A DNA stretch of 9,472 nucleotides from Cyanothece sp. UBA12306 (lineage in GTDB: Bacteria; Cyanobacteriota; Cyanobacteriia; Cyanobacteriales; Microcystaceae): assembly GCA_003448685.1 (NCBI GenBank), contig DLXW01000346.1:1-9472 (forward strand), in the 5' to 3' direction. Below are positions 1 through 6,416 of this stretch, piece after piece. Under the pieces are notes generated by a model, which did no database searches, was not told the DNA's origin, and worked only from the letters and a program-made list of their open reading frames with translations. The position numbers and the translations under genes are program-made. Position 1 is the stretch's first letter. Every line of letters starts with the position of its first letter.

Positions 1-3
1 ACG

Positions 4-11
4 GCGATCGC
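4..11. repeat. HIP1 octameric palindrome
   Basis: Perfect GCGATCGC. This octamer is strongly over-represented in many cyanobacterial genomes and serves here mainly as a lineage marker. It lies outside any gene I can identify. Bases 1-32 contain nothing else recognisable. Confidence 0.85.
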
Positions 12-34
12 ATCACATTTACCGATCAATAACC

Positions 35-59
35 GTAGGGGTTTAACACTGTTAAACCC
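35..59 (+). repeat. REP-like hairpin, left copy
   Basis: GTAG at 35-38 is followed directly by a perfect 9-bp stem: gggtttaac (39-47), loop act (48-50), gttaaaccc (51-59). Downstream is a partial second copy of the 3' arm (taaaccc, 70-76). A directly repeated 10-mer tcaccaccat (61-70 and 79-88) also follows, its second copy overlapping the last base of the transposase stop codon. The GTAG foot plus imperfect palindrome is the classical REP layout recognised by RAYT proteins. Assignment as this RAYT's substrate is inference from proximity. Confidence 0.7.
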
Positions 60-87
60 GTCACCACCATAAACCCCATCACCACCA

Positions 88-642
88 TCAAAACGGCAAA
101 TCTAATAAAATTTCCCTAGATGATGAATAATCAGGATCTTTTTGCCAGTTTAAAGGATTTTCTGCAATATATTTGCGAATTTTTTCTAAAGCATTTTCAT
201 CACGAATAATATGTTCATAAAAATTACGTTGCCAAACCAAAGAAGTACCTGTTTGATTACAAATTAAATTAATTTCTTTAGTTACTGCTGCTTTATAAGA
301 ACGAACAATACTAGAAAGTGAACTGGCGACAATATTACCAAATCTTCTTACCTCATCACCAGATTTTTGAGAATTATTAATCCATAAAATCCCATGAACA
401 TGATTAGGCATAATCACAAAAACATCTAAGATTACATCAGAAAAATGTTGAGGAATTTGTAACCAACAATTTTTAGTGATCGCCCCCAAAGCAGACAATC
501 TAACTTTTCCTTCTTTGATCTCACCAAAAATACATTGCTTATTCTTCGTACAAAGGGTTACAAAATAAGCCCCATAATCAGCATAATTATAATCTTTAAG
601 ACGAATAGATCGACGATAGGAAAAATCGAGATTATGAGCCAT
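88..642 (-). CDS. REP-associated tyrosine transposase (RAYT, Y1 HUH family)
   Basis: This is a 184-residue single-domain transposase of the Y1_Tnp/IS200-like HUH superfamily, subgroup RAYT. These enzymes nick and rejoin single-stranded DNA at REP hairpins through a tyrosine-DNA intermediate. The HUH metal-binding pair is H81-V-H83 in MPNHVHGI. The likely nucleophile is Tyr142 in RNFYEHIIRDE, followed by the usual IRKYIAENPLNW stretch at 155-166. The N-terminal RRSIRLKDYNY...YFVTLCT segment (10-32) is also typical. Length is normal for the family and no frame damage is visible, so the protein should be functional. The start is ATG at 642, with no convincing Shine-Dalgarno sequence, which suggests low expression. 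It is transcribed divergently from cysS and flanked by GTAG hairpins. Confidence 0.93.
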   Translation of the reverse strand: MAHNLDFSYRRSIRLKDYNYADYGAYFVTLCTKNKQCIFGEIKEGKVRLSALGAITKNCWLQIPQHFSDVILDVFVIMPNHVHGILWINNSQKSGDEVRRFGNIVASSLSSIVRSYKAAVTKEINLICNQTGTSLVWQRNFYEHIIRDENALEKIRKYIAENPLNWQKDPDYSSSREILLDLPF

Positions 643-720
643 TATTTAGGAGCATAAGATATAGTCCCTGCATGGTTTAGATAATATCATATCAAGCCAA
701 ATGTTATAACAGCTTTTGAA

Positions 721-766
721 TAAACCCCGTAGGGGTTTAACGGTGTTAAACCCAACCGTTAAACCC
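721..766 (+). repeat. REP-like hairpin, right copy, with extra arms
   Basis: The core is GTAG (729-732), gggtttaac (733-741), loop ggt (742-744) and gttaaaccc (745-753). The stem is identical to that at 35-59, but the loop differs. Two extra arms surround it. A second gttaaaccc lies at 758-766 after a 4-nt spacer. An upstream taaacccc (721-728) can pair with ggggttta (732-739), giving an alternative 8-bp hairpin whose loop is GTA. The two hairpins share bases and exclude each other. The copy lies upstream of the transposase start. Confidence 0.7.
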
Positions 767-826
767 ACCAACCCCGATCATTACAACCCGTAACCATCAA
801 ATATTGAAAACCACAAGGGAAATGCT

Positions 827-869
827 GGGCATAATAGGGGTGATGGGCATAATGGTATTATGCCCCTAC
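827..869 (-). repeat. REP-like hairpin of a second arm family, inverted
   Basis: Read on the minus strand, GTAG (869-866) is followed by gggcataat (865-857), loop acc (856-854) and attatgccc (853-845). A 9-nt spacer and a second copy of the 3' arm, attatgccc (835-827), follow. The skeleton is the same as in the other two hairpins: GTAG, a 9-nt arm starting GGG, a 3-nt loop, a 9-nt arm ending CCC, then a repeated 3' arm. The inner six bases are different (CATAAT instead of TTTAAC). It sits on the same strand as the transposase and 52 nt upstream of the cysS ATG. Confidence 0.65.
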
Positions 870-920
870 AGTTCGACTTCGGGTTAAAATAGCTAGTTGT
901 ACTCGACTATCCCAAAAAGA

Positions 921-2363
921 ATGACTCTGACCGTATACAATACCCTAACCCGTCGCAAGGAACCCTTAGAAACCATCGAACCTGGCAAAATTCGGATGTA
1001 TTGCTGCGGTATTACGGTCTATGACTATTGCCATTTAGGTCATGCGAGAACCTGTATGGTCTGGGATGTAGTACGCCGTTATCTACAATGGCGAGGCTAC
1101 CAAGTACAGTATATCCAAAACTTCACCGATATTGACGATAAAATCCTCAACAGGGCAAGAAAAGAAGGGACAACGATGGAATCTGTCTCCGAACGCTTTA
1201 TCGAGGCCTATTTCGAGGATATGGAACGCCTCCACGTCAAAAAAGCAGACACTTACCCCCGCGCTACCCATACCCTCAATGGTATTAAACGCTTAGTCAG
1301 TCAATTGGAAGAGAAAGGCTATGCTTATCAGTCTGATGGGGACGTTTACTACTCAGTACGGCATTTTAAGGACTATGGCAAACTCTCAGGACGTAAATTA
1401 GAAGATCTACAGGCAGGAGCTAGTGGTAGAGTAGATGTAGAAGACCCAGAAGCGTCCAAGAAAAAAGATCCCTTTGATTTTGCAGTCTGGAAGGGGGCGA
1501 AACCAGAAGAACCGTCTTGGGACTCCCCTTGGGGTAAAGGCCGTCCAGGATGGCATATTGAGTGTTCTGCGATGGTAAGAGAACACCTAGGAGAAACCAT
1601 TGACATCCATGTGGGGGGAAGTGACCTGATTTTTCCCCATCATGAAAATGAGATTGCCCAGTCAGAAGCAGCTACAGGTGAACCTTTAGCACGTTATTGG
1701 TTACATAATGGGATGGTGAAGGTAGAAGGAGAGAAAATGTCCAAATCTCTCGGTAATTTTACCACTATTCGGGATTTATTAGAGACTCTTGACCCCATGG
1801 CCATGCGGTTATTTATTCTCCAGGCCCATTATCGCAAACCAGTTGATTTTACCGATGAAGCGTTAGAAGCAGCGACCAATGGCTGGCATACTCTCCAAGA
1901 AGGGTTATTATTTGGCCATCAATATGGTACACAATTAGGCTTTTCTGCTGCTACTGTTTCCCCTTCCCTCAAGCAAAGATTTCAAGAAGCAGTAGACGAT
2001 GATTTTAACTTTGCTGGTGGGTTAGCAGTTTTATTTGAAATTGCCAAAGAATTACGCAAAGAAGGCAATATTTTAGTCCATCAGGGAAAGACAGAAACTA
2101 ACCCCGAAGTATTAGAAAAACAGTGGCGAACTTTAGTGGAATTGGCACAGGTTTTAGGGTTAGAAGCTGATGTAAATGAAGTGAAAACAGAAGATAGCAA
2201 TGGGTTAAGTGATGCTGCAATTGAAGACTTAATTGAACAGCGAAAAACCGCCCGTATTAATAAAAATTATGCTGAAGGCGATCGCATTCGAGATGAGTTA
2301 AAAGATCAAGGAATTACCTTAGTTGATCAACCTGGAGGAATAACAACTTGGCATCGAAGCTAA
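921..2363 (+). CDS. cysS: Cysteinyl-tRNA synthetase (EC 6.1.1.16)
   Basis: A 480-residue class I aminoacyl-tRNA synthetase that charges tRNA-Cys with cysteine in the cytoplasm. The HIGH motif appears as HLGH (38-41). KMSKS is exact at 272-276. The four zinc ligands that read cysteine are in place: Cys29 (in CCGITVYD), Cys215 (in HIECSAM), His240 and Glu244 (in FPHHENE). They are spaced as in the E. coli enzyme, where they are C28, C209, H234 and E238. The DALR/helical anticodon-binding region fills roughly 340-480. I chose ATG at 921 because MTLTVYNTL is where the family normally begins. A TTG at 897 would add eight unsupported residues. The upstream site (AAAAAGA) is a poor Shine-Dalgarno. 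A TAAAAT at 884-889 could be a -10 box, without a good -35. The glycosyltransferase gene follows 45 nt downstream. Confidence 0.97.
   Translation: MTLTVYNTLTRRKEPLETIEPGKIRMYCCGITVYDYCHLGHARTCMVWDVVRRYLQWRGYQVQYIQNFTDIDDKILNRARKEGTTMESVSERFIEAYFEDMERLHVKKADTYPRATHTLNGIKRLVSQLEEKGYAYQSDGDVYYSVRHFKDYGKLSGRKLEDLQAGASGRVDVEDPEASKKKDPFDFAVWKGAKPEEPSWDSPWGKGRPGWHIECSAMVREHLGETIDIHVGGSDLIFPHHENEIAQSEAATGEPLARYWLHNGMVKVEGEKMSKSLGNFTTIRDLLETLDPMAMRLFILQAHYRKPVDFTDEALEAATNGWHTLQEGLLFGHQYGTQLGFSAATVSPSLKQRFQEAVDDDFNFAGGLAVLFEIAKELRKEGNILVHQGKTETNPEVLEKQWRTLVELAQVLGLEADVNEVKTEDSNGLSDAAIEDLIEQRKTARINKNYAEGDRIRDELKDQGITLVDQPGGITTWHRS
2278..2285. repeat. HIP1 octameric palindrome
   Basis: Perfect GCGATCGC inside the 3' part of cysS, where it encodes part of the Gly-Asp-Arg-Ile stretch. 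HIP1 sites in coding sequence are usual in cyanobacteria. Confidence 0.85.
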
Positions 2364-2408
2364 ACAAAATTGATCAACGTAGGGAAATTATTAGAAAACC
2401 AAAGAAAA

Positions 2409-3491
2409 ATGAGTAAGTCTCAACCTATTATTTATTTAGCAGCAACGGGTCATGGTTTTGGCCATGCAGTTCGTCTTGCTTCAGTAGCTGATGTTCTTAA
2501 ACAACTTAATCCTAATATATTATTAATAGTAGTAACAACTGCTCCTCGATGGTTACTAGAATCTTATATTCAAGGAGATTTTATTTACCGTCCCCTAGCA
2601 TTTGATGTGGGAGTAATTCAAGCAGATAGCTTGAATATGGATAAAAAAGCCACTCTGCAAAAAATGCAAGATATTTTTAAAAAAAAACAGTCTCTAATTG
2701 CCTCAGAAGTCAACTTTATTCGAACTAATAGGGTTGACCTTATTTTAGCAGATATACCCCCTTTAATGGCTAGTATAGCAAAGGCTGCGGGGATTCCTTG
2801 TTGAATGATGGGTAACTTTGGATGGGATTTTATTTATCGAGAATGGGGACAAGAATTTCAAGAGATTATTGATTGGATTAGCCAATGTTATCAACAATGC
2901 GATCGCTTGTTTCGTTTACCAATGGCTGAACCAATGACAGCTTTTAATAATATTACTAATGTCGGCTTAACTGGGGGTAATTTTCGCTATAATGAAGCAC
3001 AATTAAGAGATAAATTCAAGCTAAATACTCCTCGAGAAAAAACTATTTTATTGACTTTTGGTGGTTTAGGATTACAAACAATTCCCTATCATAATCTTAT
3101 TCAATTTGAAGAATGGAAATTTATTACTTTTGATCGCCAAAGTCCTGATTTACCTAATTTAATTAAAGTCACTGATCATAGTTATCGCCCCGTAGATTTT
3201 ATGCCCCTTTGTGGACGGGTAATTTGTAAACCAGGTTTTAGCACTTTTTCCGAAGCAATGCGTCTAGAAGTTCCGATTATTTCTTTAACACGAGATGATT
3301 TTGCAGAAACACCTTTTTTACTAGAAGGAATCCAAGATTATTCCTATCATCAAATTATTAATACGAATCAATTCTATCAAGGCAATTGGGATTTTTTACT
3401 TCAATCTTCTCAAGAACCTCGCAGAGGAATTACTCTACCTAAAGATGGTTCAGAAGTTATCGCCCGTGAAGTATTAAATTACTTTACTTAA
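2409..3491 (+). pseudogene. GT-B/arabinokinase-like glycosyltransferase, interrupted by one TGA
   Basis: One continuous reading frame of 360 codons broken at codon 132 by TGA (2802-2804). The N-terminal part carries the glycine-rich loop ATGHGFGHA (12-20), as in MurG-like GT-B enzymes and the N-terminal domain of L-arabinokinases. The C-terminal part carries LTFGGLG (215-221), KPGFSTFSEA (274-283) and TRDDFAETPFLLE (294-306), which match the nucleotide-sugar-binding half of the same group. The donor and acceptor are unknown. Across the break the frame reads IPC-stop-MMGNFGWDF. Tryptophan (TGG) at this position would give a natural family sequence, so a G-to-A change is the simplest cause. No other lesion is visible. 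ATG 2409 is preferred over TTG 2370 because homologous sequence begins just after it. Alternatively there are two half-proteins (131 and 228 residues), the second starting at the ATG that directly follows the stop. The break lies inside the N-terminal domain, not at a domain boundary. Possibly co-transcribed with cysS. Confidence 0.75.
2899..2906. repeat. HIP1 octameric palindrome
   Basis: Perfect GCGATCGC within the C-terminal half of the glycosyltransferase frame. Confidence 0.85.
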
Positions 3492-3507
3492 TAGTTTTTT
3501 ACTATTA
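3489..3507 (+). terminator. Weak AT-only hairpin at the glycosyltransferase stop
   Basis: TAATAGT (3489-3495), a five-T loop, and ACTATTA (3501-3507) form a 7-bp stem that begins in the TAA stop codon. It contains only two G-C pair-forming positions and has no clean U tract after it, so it is at best a weak terminator. The convergent gap 3492-3572 also contains CTCTT/AAGAG (3526-3530 and 3538-3542, 7-nt loop). Neither is a textbook rho-independent terminator. Confidence 0.25.
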
Positions 3508-3572
3508 TTTATAAATCCGAAAAATCTCTTTGTGCTGAAGAGTAAACTTTTATTTTTAACTTAAAATTTCTT

Positions 3573-4112
3573 TCAAGGAAAACGATAACCATGATGATAA
3601 AATCTTAATCTTCCCATACCAATATATAAACCTTGAGGTTTTTCTCCCGCCGGATAAGCACTAATGGTAAACCGATAAACACCTGGTTTTTCAGGATTGC
3701 GTTTAGGTTTAAATTCTACTGTAAAAGTAGTTCCTGGGTTAATGGGAGGATCTAAAATAATACTAATCTTATTATTATCTAAATTCTGCTTAGTTTCACT
3801 AATAGATAATGATCTACCACGGTTAACGGGCGTTCCTTCAAAAGCAACAGTTTGCTCAAGATAATAGCTAACAATTTCTGAGCCATTACTTTGTTGAAGT
3901 GTCAATTTTTCTAGGGGTTCACCCACATTTTCCCCTAACTTAATAGTTAAATAATATTTAGCTCCTGCGACTCTAATGGAACTTAAAGTTGTTACCATAT
4001 TAGTCAGAAGAGGCGACTTATCAAATACCGTTAAACCACTGCCCAATTCCCTAGCGATAGCAGGAGAAACAAGAACAGTCAAAAAAATTAAACTTCCTAA
4101 CAGCTTTTTCAA
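3573..4112 (-). CDS. DUF2808 family secreted protein
   Basis: A 179-residue protein of unknown function that I recognise as DUF2808, a family known from cyanobacteria. It opens with a clear Sec signal peptide: MKK, a hydrophobic core LLGSLIFLTVLVSP, and a likely cleavage after AIA at about residue 20. The mature part is predicted to be periplasmic or outer-membrane facing. It is beta-rich in appearance (TTFTVEFKP, YRFTISAYPAG) and ends with the family-like GMGRLRFYHHGYRFP. The start must be TTG at 4112: an in-frame TAA lies six codons upstream (4128-4130), and no ATG is placed to keep the signal peptide. It lies downstream of pnp on the same strand and converges on the glycosyltransferase gene. 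No partner or function can be inferred from its neighbours. Confidence 0.85.
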   Translation of the reverse strand: MKKLLGSLIFLTVLVSPAIARELGSGLTVFDKSPLLTNMVTTLSSIRVAGAKYYLTIKLGENVGEPLEKLTLQQSNGSEIVSYYLEQTVAFEGTPVNRGRSLSISETKQNLDNNKISIILDPPINPGTTFTVEFKPKRNPEKPGVYRFTISAYPAGEKPQGLYIGMGRLRFYHHGYRFP

Positions 4113-4124
4113 TAGAAAATAACC

Positions 4125-4160
4125 TAATTAACGATAGGTTCAAAGTTCAATAGTTAATTA
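4125..4160. repeat. 8-bp inverted repeat with 20-nt loop in the pnp-DUF2808 gap
   Basis: TAATTAAC (4125-4132) and GTTAATTA (4153-4160) are perfect complements. The loop contains a degenerate 7-nt repeat, TTCAAAG then TTCAATA. The stem is AT-rich and has no adjacent U run. It could be an operator for the DUF2808 gene, since it ends 13 nt before its start codon, or an mRNA structure. The function is not established. Confidence 0.35.
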
Positions 4161-4171
4161 ATCTCAATTAG

Positions 4172-4197
4172 ACCATGAACCATGAACCATGAACCAT
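4172..4197. repeat. Heptanucleotide tandem repeat (STRR type), 3.7 copies
   Basis: The unit ACCATGA occurs at 4172-4178, 4179-4185 and 4186-4192, with a partial ACCAT at 4193-4197, all exact. Short tandemly repeated heptamers in intergenic regions are a known cyanobacterial feature. This one begins eight bases after the pnp stop codon in the direction of pnp transcription. Confidence 0.85.
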
Positions 4198-4205
4198 AGT
4201 ATCAA

Positions 4206-6362
4206 TTAAACGGGAACTGCTGCTTTGCGTGCAGCTGCTGCCTCTTCAGGATGGATTCCCAAACGAGTCAAATTAAGACGGCCCTTAGCGTCAATTTCCC
4301 GTACCTTGACGATGACTTCATCACCGACAGCCACTTCATCCTCCACTTTACCCACACGTCCTTCAGCCAATTGGGAAATGTGAATCATGCCTTCTTTGCC
4401 TGGAAGCACTTCCACAAAAGCCCCAATCTGAATAATGCGGGTAACACGCCCCATATAGACTTCTCCCTCACTGAGTTTACGGGTCATATTGTAGATATAT
4501 TGCCTTGCTTTCTCTGCTTTTGAAGCTTCGAGGGCAGCAATGGTAACAGTTCCATCATCAGCAATATCGATCTTAGACCCCGTTTGTTCAGTAATACCTT
4601 TAATGGTTTTACCCCCAGGTCCAATCACCAAACCAATCATTTCAGGATCGATCTTCATCGTCAACAGACGAGGAGCATGAGGAGAAAGAGTAGTACGAGG
4701 TTCACTGATAGAACTAAGCATTTTCTCGAGGATATGCAATCGAGCCGGAAGCGCCTGTTCAATGGCTTGAGCCACTGTTTTGATGGGTAATCCAGTGATT
4801 TTCATATCCATCTGGAGGGCAGTAATGCCGCTATCGGTTCCAGCAACCTTGAAGTCCATATCCCCTAAAAAGTCTTCAATTCCCTGAATATCTGTGAGGA
4901 TACGCACTTCTTCTCCTTCCTTAATTAGTCCCATGGCTGCACCACTAACGGGTTTAGTAATGGGAACCCCCGCATCCATTAGAGCTAACGTAGAACCACA
5001 AACCGATCCCATAGAGGTAGAACCATTGGAAGAAAGGACTTCAGATACGACTCGAATCACGTAAGGGAAATCCTCTTGGAGGGGAAGAACTGGTGCTATC
5101 GCCCGTTCTGCTAAAGCTCCGTGACCAATTTCTCGCCGTCCAGGGGAACGTAAAGGCTTAGTTTCTCCGACGGAGAAAGGAGGAAAATTATAGTGATGGA
5201 GATAGCGTTTTTCGTCCTCAGGGTGGAGATCGTCGGCCAAGTCTTGGGCATCTCCTGGAGTCCCTAAGGTTACCAAAGATAGTACTTGGGTTAACCCTCG
5301 TCTAAATAAACCACTACCATGAACTCTTCGGGGTAAGAGGCAAACCCGACTTGAGATAGGACGGACTTCATCTAATTTGCGCCCATCAACCCGAATTCCT
5401 TCGTTGATAATCTGAGAACGCATTAATTTTTTAGTCAGAGCTTTATAAAGATTACCAACAGCTTTAGGATTTTCTGTAACTGCTATCTTGATCGGATCTT
5501 CTTCAGGAAGTTCTGCGATCACCTGGTTAATTGCTGTTTCCTTAATTTCATCAAGAAGCTCATCCCTGGCATTTTTATCCAAATCCGATTGCATCAAGAC
5601 CTTTTTAATCGATTCTGAACCGCGATCGCTAATAAAAGCTTCGAGATCTTGATTAACTGCTGGCGGTTCTTCCTTAACTAATTCGAGTCCTAAAGCGTCC
5701 ATTATCTCCACTTGAGCTTGAATCAAGTCTCGAACTGCTTCATAACCGAAATCAATGGCTTCAATAATGTCTTGCTCAGGTAATTGATTAGCGCTGGCTT
5801 CCACCATCACTACACCATCGGGGCTTCCAGCTACTACTAAATCTAAATCTCCCGTTTCAATTTCTCGATAACTCGGATTAATCAAAAAATCATCCCCAAT
5901 CAGGCCAACTCTGACCGCGGCCATTGGTCCAAAAAAGGGAATTTTGGCAGCTATTACTGCAATGGATGCCCCTGTTACCGCTAAAACATCAGGGGGAACT
6001 TCTTCATCCATCGAAAGGGTTGTGGCAATAATTTGCAAATCATCGCGCAACCAATTGGGAAATAGAGGACGTAAAGGGCGATCAATTAAGCGACTAATTA
6101 AAATAGCTTTTTCGGGAGGACGACCTTCCCGACGGAGGTATCCCCCAGGTATTCTCCCAGCAGCATACAGTCTTTCTTCGTAATCGACGGTCAGGGGCAG
6201 AAAATCGATACCTTCTCTCCCTGATGCCCGTGTTGCTGTCACTAAAACGGCCGTATCTCCCGACTGAATTAAAACAGACCCCCCAGCTTGAGGGGCAAGT
6301 AGTCCCAACTTGAGTCCAATATCTCTTCCGTCAAAGGATATTGACTTATCAAACTCTTGCAT
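4206..6362 (-). CDS. pnp: Polynucleotide phosphorylase (PNPase, EC 2.7.7.8)
   Basis: A 718-residue, full-length PNPase. It degrades RNA 3' to 5' by phosphorolysis and can run in reverse to add tails. In bacteria it is a trimer that works with RNase E. Domains in order: first RNase PH (about 5-140), helical linker (about 150-310), second RNase PH (about 320-545), KH (about 560-620, GPGG loop at 581-584) and S1 (about 632-702). The catalytic residues of the second core, equivalent to E. coli D486, D492 and K494, are present as D497, D503 and K505 in [14 protein letters not shown]. The ATG at 6362 starts the standard [14 protein letters not shown]-terminus. AGGA at 6374-6377 lies 11 nt upstream, a slightly long spacing. 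The dnaK stop is 54 nt upstream with no terminator between, so read-through from dnaK is plausible. Confidence 0.98.
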   Translation of the reverse strand: MQEFDKSISFDGRDIGLKLGLLAPQAGGSVLIQSGDTAVLVTATRASGREGIDFLPLTVDYEERLYAAGRIPGGYLRREGRPPEKAILISRLIDRPLRPLFPNWLRDDLQIIATTLSMDEEVPPDVLAVTGASIAVIAAKIPFFGPMAAVRVGLIGDDFLINPSYREIETGDLDLVVAGSPDGVVMVEASANQLPEQDIIEAIDFGYEAVRDLIQAQVEIMDALGLELVKEEPPAVNQDLEAFISDRGSESIKKVLMQSDLDKNARDELLDEIKETAINQVIAELPEEDPIKIAVTENPKAVGNLYKALTKKLMRSQIINEGIRVDGRKLDEVRPISSRVCLLPRRVHGSGLFRRGLTQVLSLVTLGTPGDAQDLADDLHPEDEKRYLHHYNFPPFSVGETKPLRSPGRREIGHGALAERAIAPVLPLQEDFPYVIRVVSEVLSSNGSTSMGSVCGSTLALMDAGVPITKPVSGAAMGLIKEGEEVRILTDIQGIEDFLGDMDFKVAGTDSGITALQMDMKITGLPIKTVAQAIEQALPARLHILEKMLSSISEPRTTLSPHAPRLLTMKIDPEMIGLVIGPGGKTIKGITEQTGSKIDIADDGTVTIAALEASKAEKARQYIYNMTRKLSEGEVYMGRVTRIIQIGAFVEVLPGKEGMIHISQLAEGRVGKVEDEVAVGDEVIVKVREIDAKGRLNLTRLGIHPEEAAAARKAAVPV
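5622..5629. repeat. HIP1 octameric palindrome
   Basis: Perfect GCGATCGC within pnp, in the region encoding the helical linker (SDRGS). Confidence 0.85.
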
Positions 6363-6373
6363 GCAGCGTTTTT

Positions 6374-6377
6374 TCCT
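6374..6377 (-). promoter_or_regulatory. Shine-Dalgarno of pnp in a purine-only leader
   Basis: On the minus strand AGGA sits inside an A-rich run, 11 nt before the pnp ATG. It is the clearest ribosome-binding site in the window and supports the chosen start. The leader between dnaK and pnp is strongly purine-rich (AGAAGAAGAAACG, then A-runs). Confidence 0.55.
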
Positions 6378-6416
6378 TTTTTTATCACGTTTCTTCTTCT
6401 ATGGCGATCCTAACAT

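Larger units (their letters stand above)
33..766. mobile_element. Putative REP/RAYT mobile unit
   Basis: This is a composite call. A transposase gene (88-642, minus) is bracketed by two 27-nt repeats, 33-59 and 727-753, that match at 25 of 27 positions and are in direct orientation. The only differences are in the 3-nt hairpin loop. In enterobacteria and pseudomonads, RAYT genes flanked by REP hairpins (REPtrons) are known, with a GTAG-type tetranucleotide at the foot of the hairpin, and that layout is seen here. The outer boundaries are inferred. No target duplication is expected for this HUH single-strand mechanism, and I did not find one. Whether the unit is still mobile cannot be told from one copy. 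Confidence 0.55.

Noticed and set aside
897..920. TTG start for cysS at 897
   Set aside because: ATG 921 gives the normal N-terminus (MTLTVYNTL). The eight extra residues have no support.
1083..1606. Minus-strand frames opposite cysS
   Set aside because: Short shadows of the cysS catalytic domain without starts or motifs.
2370..2408. TTG start for the glycosyltransferase at 2370
   Set aside because: The extra 13 residues look non-conserved, and ATG 2409 directly precedes the expected N-terminal strand.
2679..2687. Run of nine A in the glycosyltransferase gene as a slippage site rescuing the stop
   Set aside because: Slippage would change frame, and the downstream half is in the original frame, so it cannot bypass the TGA to give a full protein.
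4251..4523. Plus-strand open frames opposite pnp (4251-4523, 4584-4790, 5944-6183)
   Set aside because: They lie antisense to a perfectly conserved pnp, have no recognisable domain or ribosome-binding site, and read like complementary-strand shadows.
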